Shown: positions 56,958-64,000 of the stretch, piece by piece
How the letters are laid out: each line of letters begins with the position of its first letter
Position numbering within the stretch: the first letter of the stretch is position 1
Assembly: GCF_000766795.1 (NCBI RefSeq)
Contig: NZ_JPDS01000002.1
Coordinates: 1,307,001-1,371,000 of the forward strand
Reading direction: 5' to 3'
DNA: 64,000 nt
Origin: Polaribacter sp. Hel1_85
GTDB taxonomy: Bacteria > Bacteroidota > Bacteroidia > Flavobacteriales > Flavobacteriaceae
The notes under the pieces: generated by a model
Seen by the model: only the letters and a program-made list of their open reading frames with translations
Database searches by the model: none
Told to the model about the DNA's origin: nothing
Position numbers and translations under genes: made by a program

Positions 56958-57454
56958 GTTAGTTTGTTTTTATAGGTTTCTAACACTCTATTTACTTCTT
57001 CTTTTTTTTGTGTCCCAATTAATAATTTTTCACCATTTTTTAAAACTAATTGAATGCCAATATCACCAGAAACATTAATTGCTTTTCCTCTTCCTTTATT
57101 AAAAAAGAAACCGCCTTTTAAACCCCAACCACCAAATTCACTTATAGGGAAATAGGTTCTAATTCCTGCTTTAGAAATTTCATTCCAAGCAATTAATCTC
57201 ATTGAAAAATGAAAAGGAAAAAACTGATAATGAATCCCTTTTTCATCAATTCTTGTAGTTAGTTTAAACAAGAAGATGAATAGCACAGAAATTAATATTC
57301 CTGCTAATGTTAAAACAAATTCATTTGTTGTCATTTTAGTATTTTCTTTAAAATATTCTTTCACAATTATTGCAATTGGAACAATAATACTAAAAGCTAA
57401 AAGTACAATTAACCAAGTTTGTGTAAAACGTTGTTCTTCTTTAAAAACTTTCAC
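56954..57454 (-). CDS. PH-like membrane protein of unknown function
   Basis: The 166-aa protein has two membrane segments (WLIVLLAFSIIVPIAIIV; FVLTLAGILISVLFIFLF) followed by a cytoplasmic beta-rich domain (DEKGIHYQFFPFHFSMRLIAWNEI; KAINVSGDIGIQLVLKNGEKLLIGTQK, in part) resembling bacterial PH (DUF304/DUF6141-like) domains. It overlaps the alpha/beta hydrolase by 4 bp and starts 2 bp from the DUF4177 stop, so is part of the SPFH operon. Possibly it anchors or scaffolds at the membrane with the SPFH protein; this is inference. Confidence 0.7.
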   Translation of the reverse strand: MKVFKEEQRFTQTWLIVLLAFSIIVPIAIIVKEYFKENTKMTTNEFVLTLAGILISVLFIFLFKLTTRIDEKGIHYQFFPFHFSMRLIAWNEISKAGIRTYFPISEFGGWGLKGGFFFNKGRGKAINVSGDIGIQLVLKNGEKLLIGTQKKEEVNRVLETYKNKLT

Positions 57455-57456
57455 TT

Positions 57457-57615
57457 TTATCTGTTTTTATTTCTTTCTAAAACAATTCTAGATGTATTTT
57501 CTGCTATATGTTTTAAAATCCAACCTTCTCTTGCATATTGGTTCAGGGTATCTTCAAGTTTTTCATTATTTCTTGTCAACCCCATTTTCCAATTTACTAC
57601 TTTATATTCTTTCAT
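57457..57615 (-). CDS. DUF4177-like small protein
   Basis: This 52-aa gene starts at ATG 57615-57613 and stops at 57457-57459. The product MKEYKVVNWKMGLTRNNEKL ... NQYAREGWILKHIAENTSRI has the DUF4177 pattern: beta strand, helix with L..xLNxxxxEGW, beta strand and a C-terminal strand. The family function is unknown; small stand-alone members often neighbour membrane proteins. It lies 55 bp after SPFH and 2 bp ahead of the PH-like gene. Confidence 0.8.
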   Translation of the reverse strand: MKEYKVVNWKMGLTRNNEKLEDTLNQYAREGWILKHIAENTSRIVLERNKNR

Positions 57616-57670
57616 TTTTAATTTCTTTAATTATCATGAGTTTCTTTTCTTAAGAAGATAGAAAGGCTTT

Positions 57671-58531
57671 TTAATGGCTTAAAGTTCCTGTGTTTAAAAC
57701 GGGTGAAGCATCTTTATCACCACATAAAACAACCATTAAGTTACTGACCATAGCAGCTTTACGTTCTTCATCTAACTCAACAATGTCTTTTTTGTTTAGT
57801 TCTTCTAAGGCCATTTCTACCATACTAACAGCACCTTCAACAATTTTATGTCTTGCAGCTACAATTGCTGTGGCTTGTTGTCTTTTTAACATTGCAGAAG
57901 CAATTTCTTGTGCATACGCTAAATATCCAATTCTTGCCTCTAAAACCTCAATTCCTGCAATAGATAAACGTTCTTCAATTTCTTTTTCTAAAGCTTCAGA
58001 AACTTCATTTACACTAGAACGTAACGTAATATCTTCTGTGTGGCCTTCATCTGCAAAATTATCATAAGGATACATGCTAGCTAATTTTCTAACTGCAGCA
58101 TCTGTTTGTACACGTACAAAGTTTTCATAATTATCAACATCAAAAGCAGCCTTGTAAGTGTCTGTAACTCTCCATACTAAAATAGTAGAAATCATTACTG
58201 GGTTTCCTAATTTGTCATTTACTTTTAAACGTTCGCTATCAAAATTACTAGCTCTTAAAGAAATTGTTTTTTTTCTGAACAGTGGATTTGCCCAATACAA
58301 ACCATTATCTTTTATAGTACCTACATATTTACCAAATAATAAAATTACTTTAGAAGTATTTGGATTTACAAGGATAAATCCGAAGAAACCAATAAAACCA
58401 ATTAGAGTAGCAATTAAGTAAATAGGAGTCTCTTGATTAATCGTTATTGCTATTCCTCCAAAAAACAATAGTAAAACGATTAGTAACATTAAATAACCAT
58501 TTGCTGGTTTAATAATTTTCTCTGCTTTCAT
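57671..58531 (-). CDS. SPFH/band 7 domain membrane protein
   Basis: The 286-aa protein has two N-terminal hydrophobic helices (LMLLIVLLLFFGGIAI; LIATLIGFIGFFGFIL), then an SPFH domain (about 60-220: GTIKDNGLYWANPLFRKKTISLR, NPVMISTILVWRVTDTYKAAFD, in part) and a coiled-coil region with ARIGYLAYAQEIASAMLKRQQATAIVAAR (in part). Family members (stomatin, HflK, flotillin) oligomerise into membrane scaffolds that organise proteases and channels. It is first in the operon with DUF4177, PH-like, alpha/beta hydrolase and RHH genes. Upstream is a perfect 9-bp inverted repeat shared with the divergent S1/P1 nuclease gene. Confidence 0.9.
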   Translation of the reverse strand: MKAEKIIKPANGYLMLLIVLLLFFGGIAITINQETPIYLIATLIGFIGFFGFILVNPNTSKVILLFGKYVGTIKDNGLYWANPLFRKKTISLRASNFDSERLKVNDKLGNPVMISTILVWRVTDTYKAAFDVDNYENFVRVQTDAAVRKLASMYPYDNFADEGHTEDITLRSSVNEVSEALEKEIEERLSIAGIEVLEARIGYLAYAQEIASAMLKRQQATAIVAARHKIVEGAVSMVEMALEELNKKDIVELDEERKAAMVSNLMVVLCGDKDASPVLNTGTLSH

Positions 58532-58562
58532 GTGTTTAATTTTATTATGATATTAAAATGAT

Positions 58563-58608
58563 ATCACAAAGATATATTATTTTTTTTTGATTTTACAAAC
58601 TTTGTGAT
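58563..58608. promoter_or_regulatory. Inverted repeat between the SPFH operon and the nuclease gene, possible operator
   Basis: ATCACAAAG (58563-58571) and CTTTGTGAT (58600-58608) are perfectly inverted, 28 nt apart, in a 122-bp divergent region. TAAATTTG (58620-58627) is an exact -7 element for the nuclease gene, with TTTG inside the right arm (58601-58604) but only 15 bp away. The symmetry suits a dimeric DNA-binding protein; the RHH protein of the SPFH operon is a candidate, unproven. Confidence 0.4.
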
Positions 58609-58653
58609 GATTATTTTTATAAATTTGTAGAAACCTAATTTTAAAAATTCAAG

Positions 58654-59436
58654 ATGAAAATTAAATTATTTTTATTGATATCACTATTTTTTTTCTCAAA
58701 CCCTACAATTGAGGAAACTGTATTTTGGGGGCCAACAGGACACAGAACTACAGGTAAAATTGCTGAAAAACATTTAACAAATAGGGCAAAAAGAAAAATT
58801 GATAAATTGTTAAAAGGAGAGAGTTTAGCTTTTGTTTCTACATATGCAGATGAAATAAAATCTGATAGAAAATTCAGCGAATTTTATTCTTGGCATTATA
58901 TTAATATGGATTTGGATGAAAAATATGCAGATGCAGAGAAAAATCCAAGAGGAGATTTAGTAACGGGAATTAATAAATGTATTGAAGTTTTAAAAGATAA
59001 AAACAGTGCTGAAGAAGACAAAGTCTTTTATTTGAAAATGTTGGTTCATTTTGTTGGAGATTTACATCAACCAATGCATATTGGCCAACGTGAAGATAAA
59101 GGAGGTAATACTGTGCAAGTTCAATGGTTTGGTAGAGGAACAAATTTGCACTCAGTTTGGGATACAAAAATGATTGAAGAATGGAACATGAGTTATTTAG
59201 AATTAGCTGGTAATGCAAAAGATTTGTCTAAAAAACAAGTTGAGGCAATTCAAAAGGGAACTATTATTGAATGGGTTGATGAGGTTCATGAAATTACCAA
59301 AGAAGTGTATAAGTCTGCAAATGTTGGTGAAAATTTAAAATACAGATATTCTTACGACCATTTTGGAACCGTTAGAACTCAACTACAAAAAGGTGGAATT
59401 AGATTGGCAAAAATATTGAATGAAATTTTTTGTTAA
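58654..59436 (+). CDS. S1/P1-type zinc-dependent nuclease (phospholipase C/P1 fold)
   Basis: The 260-aa protein has a signal peptide and, by alignment with P1 nuclease in memory, candidates for all nine zinc ligands: Trp25 (expected mature N-terminus region), His30, Asp66, His81, His132, Asp136, His142, His166 and Asp170 (motifs FWGPTGHR, HFVGDLHQPMH, HSVWD). Members cleave single-stranded DNA/RNA and 3'-nucleotides in the periplasm or outside, serving nutrient recovery. Divergent from the SPFH operon; followed by a 15-bp-stem terminator. Confidence 0.9.
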   Translation: MKIKLFLLISLFFFSNPTIEETVFWGPTGHRTTGKIAEKHLTNRAKRKIDKLLKGESLAFVSTYADEIKSDRKFSEFYSWHYINMDLDEKYADAEKNPRGDLVTGINKCIEVLKDKNSAEEDKVFYLKMLVHFVGDLHQPMHIGQREDKGGNTVQVQWFGRGTNLHSVWDTKMIEEWNMSYLELAGNAKDLSKKQVEAIQKGTIIEWVDEVHEITKEVYKSANVGENLKYRYSYDHFGTVRTQLQKGGIRLAKILNEIFC

Positions 59437-59457
59437 ACATTTATAAATCAAATAAAT

Positions 59458-59492
59458 AAAGACCTTGTAAAATTAATTTTATAAGGTCTTTA
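59458..59492 (+). terminator. Intrinsic terminator of the S1/P1 nuclease gene
   Basis: 15-bp stem (59458-59472 with 59477-59491) with one G-T pair and TTAA loop; T tract is short (TTTA), so strength is uncertain. Confidence 0.75.
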
Positions 59493-59552
59493 TTGTTAAT
59501 AATGAGTTAATTATTTTTATTACACTCCTAAAAAATGTAATTTTAAAAAATC

Positions 59553-60056
59553 ATGAAAAAATCAATTTTTATTCTTTTAATTTTTATAGGCTTTTCTTCA
59601 TGTAAAAAAGAAGTTGTTAAAGATGATAAATTAGAGGTAACTTCTGTAAAATCTTACACATATAATGAGTTAAAACCATTGTTAGAAAAAAATGATGATA
59701 AAACATATGTTATCAATTTTTGGGCAACTTGGTGTGCACCTTGTGTTAAGGAGTTACCTGCTTTCGAAAAATTAAAACAAGAGTATGCTACTAAAAATGT
59801 TGAAGTAATTTTAGTGAGTCTAGATTTTCCAAAACAAGTTGATAAAAGATTGATTCCGTTTATCAACAAAAAGGAGTTAAAATCTAAAGTTGTTTTGTTA
59901 GATGATGTAAATGAAGATGTTTGGATAAAAGCAATAGATTCTACTTGGTCTGGAGCAATACCAGCTACTTTAATTTATAGCTCAAAAGGCCGAAAATTCT
60001 ATGAGCAATCTTTTGATTATGAAAAATTAGAAATTGAATTAAAATCTTTATTATAA
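59553..60056 (+). CDS. TlpA-like thioredoxin-fold lipoprotein
   Basis: The 167-aa protein has a lipoprotein signal (FIGFSSC, Cys17) and a TlpA/ResA-like domain with the active site FWATWCAPC (Cys61, Cys64) and cis-Pro region GAIPATLIYS. It acts as a periplasmic thiol reductase, for instance in cytochrome c or envelope protein maturation. It is 18 bp ahead of the second thioredoxin-fold gene, so the two form a redox operon. Its partner DsbD-like donor is not in view. Confidence 0.87.
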   Translation: MKKSIFILLIFIGFSSCKKEVVKDDKLEVTSVKSYTYNELKPLLEKNDDKTYVINFWATWCAPCVKELPAFEKLKQEYATKNVEVILVSLDFPKQVDKRLIPFINKKELKSKVVLLDDVNEDVWIKAIDSTWSGAIPATLIYSSKGRKFYEQSFDYEKLEIELKSLL

Positions 60057-60074
60057 ACTTTAAACAAGAACAAT

Positions 60075-60680
60075 ATGAAATTCAAAAAAACGATTCTATT
60101 ATTATTTGTAGCTATAATAGCAACAGCATTTACAAACAAAGTAACTGAAGGTTATAAAGTTGGTGATAAGATTGAAGATTTTAAATTAAAAAATATTGAT
60201 AATCAAATGGTTTCCTTATCAGATTATTCTGATGCAAAAGGATTTGTAATCATTTTTACATGCAACATGTGTCCATATTCAGTAGCAAATGAAGATAGAA
60301 TAATTGCTTTAGATAAAAAGTATAAAAAATTAGGTTTTCCGGTAATTGCAATAAATCCTAATGACCCAAAAGCTTCTAGAGGTGATGGTTTTGAGGATAT
60401 GAAAGTACGTGCATCAGAAAAAGGATTTACTTTTCCTTATTTGTTTGATGAAGGCCAAAAAGTGTATCCAAAATTCGGAGCAAGCAAAACGCCACATGTT
60501 TATGTTGTAAATAAGCAAACAATGAAAGTTGAATATATTGGTGCAATTGACAATAGTTCTAGAAACCCAGATAAAGTAACTGAAAAATATGTAGAAGATG
60601 TTATAGAAGCTTTGTTAGCAGGTAAAAAACCTTCAAAAACACAAACAAGAGCCATTGGTTGTTCTATAAAAGTGCAATAA
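60075..60680 (+). CDS. Exported thioredoxin-fold/AhpC-TSA-like protein
   Basis: The 201-aa protein has a signal peptide (LLLFVAIIATAFTN) and a peroxiredoxin/thioredoxin fold: ...GFVIIFTCNMCPYSVANED with CxxC (Cys63, Cys66) and the cis-Pro loop ASKTPHVYVVNK. The Cys-Asn-Met-Cys-Pro-Tyr active site is typical of the TlpA-like alkyl hydroperoxide reductase/thioredoxin group in Bacteroidota, and a lone C-terminal Cys (RAIGCSIKVQ) could be a resolving residue. Co-transcribed with the lipoprotein upstream. The substrate is unknown. Confidence 0.83.
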   Translation: MKFKKTILLLFVAIIATAFTNKVTEGYKVGDKIEDFKLKNIDNQMVSLSDYSDAKGFVIIFTCNMCPYSVANEDRIIALDKKYKKLGFPVIAINPNDPKASRGDGFEDMKVRASEKGFTFPYLFDEGQKVYPKFGASKTPHVYVVNKQTMKVEYIGAIDNSSRNPDKVTEKYVEDVIEALLAGKKPSKTQTRAIGCSIKVQ

Positions 60681-60711
60681 GAAAAGATTAATTAATTTTT
60701 GACTATATAAA

Positions 60712-60740
60712 AAATCCCAAGTTTTAACTTGGGGTTTTTT
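60712..60740 (+). terminator. Intrinsic terminator of the thioredoxin-fold operon
   Basis: CCCAAGT (60716-60722) / ACTTGGG (60727-60733) with TTTA loop, extended by A-T pairs, T tract 60735-60740. Confidence 0.88.
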
Positions 60741-60818
60741 CATGCTCTATTTTTTATAAAACCTTTTTGAGTTTTCAAGGAGATGTTTTAAAGTTAAATT
60801 CATTGGGATTAAATTATT

Positions 60819-62054
60819 TTAGTACCAACGTTTTTTCTTCTTTTTAGAAGCTTCAGACTTTCTTCCTTTTTTATGTTTACTAATTGTGTTTGGTTGCTTT
60901 TTTCTATGTTTTGGAGGAGCAATAAGGTAAGGGTGTTCAGTAATTACTTTAATTGGTTTTTCAATTAAAGCTTCAATCAATTTAATATAAGCGTTTTCAT
61001 CTGGTGAACAGAAAGAAAATGCAATTCCAGATTTTCCTGCTCTACCAGTTCTACCAATTCTATGAATATAGGTTTCAGGAATATTAGGAATATCAAAATT
61101 AATAATGGCATCTACATTTGTAATGTCAATTCCACGTGCAGCAACATCAGTAGCGATTAAGATATTTGCTTTTTTATTTTTAAAATCTTCAATAGCTTTA
61201 TTTCTTATCGCTTGGGTTTTATCTCCATGAATACTAGTAACTTTATATTCATTTTTCTTTAAAGAGGTTTCTAATTTATCAACTCCAAATTTTGTACGTC
61301 TAAAGATGATTATTTTTCCATTGATGGTATTTCTCAATAAATGCAAACACAAATCTGTTTTGTTTTTCTTTGGTAGATAATATAATAACTGACCAATATT
61401 TTTTGCAGTTGTTTCTTGTGGATTTATTTCAATTTTAATAGGATTTTTTAGAATCCGATTTGCTAATTCATCTATTTTTTCTGGAATTGTAGCAGAAAAA
61501 AGTAGCGTTTGTTTTTTCTTTGGGCATAAGGCTTCAATCTTTTTTATATCTGCAATAAAGCCCATGTCTAGCATTAAATCTGCTTCATCAAGCACAAAAA
61601 TTTCAATGGCACTTAAATCTATGTTTCCTTGTATTTGAAGGTCAATTAATCTTCCTGGAGTTGCAACTAAAATATCTACACCTTTAGCTAAAATTTCTTT
61701 TTGAGGATCTAAAGAAACACCTCCAAAAACAGCTGTAGTGGTTAAATTTGTGTGTCTGCTATAACTTTTAAAGTTTTCTAAAATTTGTATAGCTAATTCA
61801 CGAGTTGGAGTAATAATTAAAGATTTTATTTTTTTCTTTCCTTTTTCTGATGCTTCTTTATCCAGCAAAAGCTGAATAATAGGCAATGCAAAAGCTGCAG
61901 TTTTTCCTGTACCAGTATTAGCAGAAACAATAATGTTTTTTTTAGCTAAAACTAAAGGAATTGCTTTCTCTTGTACTTGAGTTGGTGTGTGAAACCTTTC
62001 TTCAGCAACTGCTTTTAAGATTGATTTATGTAAAGGTAATTCAGAAAACTGCAT
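60819..62054 (-). CDS. DEAD-box RNA helicase (RhlE-like)
   Basis: The 411-aa protein has the full motif set: Q motif region (FHTPTQVQEKAIP), Walker A ANTGTGKT (about 45-52), PTRELA, TPGRL, DEAD, SAT, and C-terminal ARGIDI and HRIGRTGR. The C-terminal tail of about 35 residues is Lys/Arg-rich (PPKHRKKQPN ... KKKKKRWY), typical for RNA-binding DEAD proteins. Roles are in RNA decay or ribosome assembly, especially in cold. It is alone on the minus strand and convergent with the redox operon. Confidence 0.93.
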   Translation of the reverse strand: MQFSELPLHKSILKAVAEERFHTPTQVQEKAIPLVLAKKNIIVSANTGTGKTAAFALPIIQLLLDKEASEKGKKKIKSLIITPTRELAIQILENFKSYSRHTNLTTTAVFGGVSLDPQKEILAKGVDILVATPGRLIDLQIQGNIDLSAIEIFVLDEADLMLDMGFIADIKKIEALCPKKKQTLLFSATIPEKIDELANRILKNPIKIEINPQETTAKNIGQLLYYLPKKNKTDLCLHLLRNTINGKIIIFRRTKFGVDKLETSLKKNEYKVTSIHGDKTQAIRNKAIEDFKNKKANILIATDVAARGIDITNVDAIINFDIPNIPETYIHRIGRTGRAGKSGIAFSFCSPDENAYIKLIEALIEKPIKVITEHPYLIAPPKHRKKQPNTISKHKKGRKSEASKKKKKRWY

Positions 62055-62190
62055 TGATTATTTTTTAATGCAAAGGTAGTTTAAAAGAAACTATTGTTTT
62101 TGTTGATTTTTGCATTTTAAAAAAGTAGCTTTTTATAGAATCTACTAACTTAAGATGATTATGAAGTCTGTTTTAAAATAAAAAATAAAT

Positions 62191-62832
62191 CTACAAACGT
62201 TCTTCAATCCATTTTCTAAAACTATAAAAATTCTGTGGAGCAACTCCGTGTCCAACAGGGTATTCAGAATATACATTGTTTAAACCTAAGTTGTCTAGAA
62301 AAGGTTTGTTTTTCCTAGCCCATTCTACAGGTAAAACTTGGTCTACAGAACCATGAGAACCATAATAATCCGTTTTAATTTCTTTAGAAATAGTTTCAGG
62401 AAGTAATTCAGTATTTACATAACCGCTTAACGCAATTACATGTTGTACCTTATTAGGGTAGAAAAAGCTTAAAGAGTAGCTTAAAATTGCGCCTTGACTA
62501 AAACCTAATAAAAATGTTTTTTCAGGGTTTGTATTGTATTTTGTCTTTATTTCATCAATAAAAACAGCTATTTTATCTATAGATTCTTTTGCTTGTATTA
62601 AATCTGAAAACTTACCGTTTTTGTCATCAAAATTAATAGAATACCAAGCGTAACTTCTACCTCCCATTGGTAGAGGTGCTTGTGCGCTAATAATTAAAAA
62701 CTCATCTGGTAATTCTTCTGCAAAAGAAAATAAATCTTGTTCATTACTACCATAACCATGTAATAAAATTAATAAAGGCGGGTTTTCAACTGCTGTTATT
62801 GGTTGTCTTACTAGGTATTGTAAATCGCTCAT
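62191..62832 (-). CDS. Alpha/beta-hydrolase, phospholipase/carboxylesterase family
   Basis: The 213-aa cytosolic protein has the family opening LLILLHGYGSNEQDLFSFA, nucleophile Ser in LLGFSQGAILS, Asp in GSHGSVDQVLPV and His in YPVGHGVAP, all spaced as in YpfH/EstB-type esterases. No signal peptide. It lies 22 bp after the DUF4870-like gene, itself 5 bp from pyrC, so it could be the last gene of that transcript. The natural substrate is unknown. Confidence 0.88.
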   Translation of the reverse strand: MSDLQYLVRQPITAVENPPLLILLHGYGSNEQDLFSFAEELPDEFLIISAQAPLPMGGRSYAWYSINFDDKNGKFSDLIQAKESIDKIAVFIDEIKTKYNTNPEKTFLLGFSQGAILSYSLSFFYPNKVQHVIALSGYVNTELLPETISKEIKTDYYGSHGSVDQVLPVEWARKNKPFLDNLGLNNVYSEYPVGHGVAPQNFYSFRKWIEERL

Positions 62833-62854
62833 TCTTTGACTACTTTTTTAGAGA

Positions 62855-63181
62855 TTAAATGTTTTTAAACCAATCTTGAAATTGATCACCTAAAACGGGT
62901 ACACTTTTTTCTTCACCTTTTATAGCTCCTATCAAAGAAATTACCCATAAAACGAAAATAATAAATCCTACTATTGCACCTGCGGTAGATCCTATGAATT
63001 TATAAATGATCCATCCATTTAAAATTTGTAATAAGTTTAATCCTATCATTTGTCTTATGTAAAAACTCGCAAAATAATTTTTCTTACTATTATTCATAAA
63101 AAAAGCTATAATTAGTCCAATAACCCATAAATGGCTAATAATTGCTGTTGTTTTTCCTTCGTTTGCTGTATGATTTTCCAT
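62855..63181 (-). CDS. DUF4870-like membrane protein
   Basis: The 108-aa protein has three membrane segments (HLWVIGLIIAFFM; IRQMIGLNLLQILNGWIIY; GAIVGFIIFVLWVISLIGAI) with the helical text FASFYIRQMIGL that is typical of the DUF4870/Tic20-like small family. Often annotated import component protein, without proof. It is 5 bp downstream of pyrC and 22 bp before the esterase. Function unknown. Confidence 0.75.
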   Translation of the reverse strand: MENHTANEGKTTAIISHLWVIGLIIAFFMNNSKKNYFASFYIRQMIGLNLLQILNGWIIYKFIGSTAGAIVGFIIFVLWVISLIGAIKGEEKSVPVLGDQFQDWFKNI

Positions 63182-63186
63182 GATAT

Positions 63187-64000
63187 TTAATTTATTATTA
63201 GTTGGTTGTTAGCGTAAATTCCATATGCTTTTCCTTTTAAACTTTTATTTAAAAAAGCACTATTTTTTGAGGTTGATAAAATATCTTTTTTGTTAAAAGT
63301 ATATTCATTTTCTGGATTAAATAAAGTAATTTCTGCTTTATTTTGTTCTTTGATAGAGTAATTTTCTAAACCAAAAATTGCTTTTGGTTTTGTTGTAATA
63401 GTTTCAATAAAGTTGTCTAATTCTAAAACTGAATTTATAGCTCCAAAAGCACTTTCTAAACCAATAGTTCCATCTTTTGCTTCGCTAAATTCTAGTTTTT
63501 TATGTTCAATATCAATAGGATTATGGTCTGAGGTAATTATGTCAATAACTCCAGATTTAATTCCTTTTTGTAAAGCTTTAACATCCGTTTTAGTTCTTAA
63601 AGGAGGATTTACCTTAAAATTACTATCAAAACCATGTAATTCATCATCATTTAATGTTAAATGATGTGCAGAAACACTGCAAGTTACTTGTAATCCTTTC
63701 TTTTTTGCTTCTTTAATTAAGCTTACAGATTTTGCAGTAGAAATAGTTGGGATATGTAACTTTCCATCTGTATATTCTAATAAAAATAAATCTCTAGCAA
63801 TTTGTATATGTTCTGCTAAAGCAGGAATTCCTTTGAGTCCAAGTTTTGTGCTGTTAATTCCTTCATTTGCAATTCCTTCTCCAGCAATAGAATTGTTTTT
63901 AGGAAAGCTAAAAACCAAACCATCAAAATTTTGAGCATACAAAAGTGCAATTTTCATTAAATTATCATTTGCAATGGGCTTATTGTAATCTCCAAAAGCG
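63187..64000 (-). CDS. pyrC: Dihydroorotase (C-terminal part, enters from the window edge)
   Basis: The frame is open to base 64000 and continues past it; the ATG at 63957 is internal (preceded in frame by AFGDYNKPIANDNL). About 271 residues are visible, of roughly 415 in the family. Zinc-binding His text SAHHLTLNDDEL and the catalytic Asp motif IITSDHNPIDIEHK are present, followed by the class I C-terminal small domain (NKAEITLFNPENEYTF). The enzyme cyclises carbamoyl-aspartate in pyrimidine synthesis in the cytosol. It is the first gene of a likely operon with the DUF4870-like and esterase genes. Confidence 0.9.
   Translation of the reverse strand, partial: AFGDYNKPIANDNLMKIALLYAQNFDGLVFSFPKNNSIAGEGIANEGINSTKLGLKGIPALAEHIQIARDLFLLEYTDGKLHIPTISTAKSVSLIKEAKKKGLQVTCSVSAHHLTLNDDELHGFDSNFKVNPPLRTKTDVKALQKGIKSGVIDIITSDHNPIDIEHKKLEFSEAKDGTIGLESAFGAINSVLELDNFIETITTKPKAIFGLENYSIKEQNKAEITLFNPENEYTFNKKDILSTSKNSAFLNKSLKGKAYGIYANNQLIIN

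Overview
This is a low-GC (clearly A+T-rich) chromosomal window from a member of the Bacteroidota, most likely a marine Flavobacteriaceae (Polaribacter/Tenacibaculum-like; the genus is an inference). Reasons: SusC/SusD pair, type IX secretion C-terminal domain, DUF5723, DUF819 and DUF2490 proteins, zinc-free forms of bL36 and uS14, little sign of Shine-Dalgarno sequences, and promoters of the Bacteroidota form TTG/TTTG - 19 bp - TAnnTTTG ahead of rpsL, rplC and gltA. No rRNA, tRNA, CRISPR array, insertion sequence or prophage was seen.

Layout. 1-13 kb: start of trkA, an octaheme cytochrome/TPR lipoprotein, radC, a small surface-polysaccharide block (NodB-like protein, GNAT/FemAB-like protein, hexapeptide acyltransferase, Wzx-like flippase), yjjG, a three-gene envelope operon whose last gene is split by a -1 frameshift, rarA (also split at a poly-A run), a rhomboid protease and rlmB, whose 3' end runs into a TGCTAC hexanucleotide repeat. 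13.9-25.3 kb: minus-strand SusC-SusD-lipoprotein-lipoprotein operon followed by a 1060-aa T9SS-exported PA/beta-propeller protein, then an Omp85-like protein. 25.5-42.9 kb: the large ribosomal block rpsL-rpsG-fusA-rpsJ // rplC...rpsN // rpsH...rplQ, including secY, infA, rpmJ and rpoA. It is cut into at least three transcripts by terminators whose hairpins and T-tracts double as promoters of the next unit; structured leaders precede rplC, rpsH and rpsD. 42.9-44.5 kb: two tandem paralogous secreted proteins, each with a near-copy of the rplQ terminator. 44.5-49.7 kb: carA, eno, gltA and a DDAH-like amidinohydrolase as separate transcripts. 49.8-58.5 kb (minus): DUF4369 lipoprotein, DUF819 permease, DUF2490 protein, a large sortilin-like propeller protein, and an operon SPFH - DUF4177 - PH-like membrane protein - alpha/beta hydrolase (frameshifted) - 54-aa ribbon-helix-helix protein. 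58.6-64 kb: S1/P1 nuclease, two thioredoxin-fold envelope proteins, a DEAD-box helicase, a carboxylesterase, a DUF4870-like protein and the end of pyrC.

Three reading frames (10.4, 11.7 and 56.2 kb) break exactly in runs of 7-9 A; sequencing error, true mutation and slippage cannot be separated from sequence alone, but the first lies on a correctly phased A_AAA_AAG heptamer. The least explained and most interesting signals are the rplC leader (short ORF, terminator-like hairpin, and one CAGCG segment with two possible CGCTG partners), the rpsH and rpsD leaders, the repeated terminator/promoter module around the 43-kb paralogs, and the SPFH/RHH operon with a perfect 9-bp inverted repeat in its upstream region.
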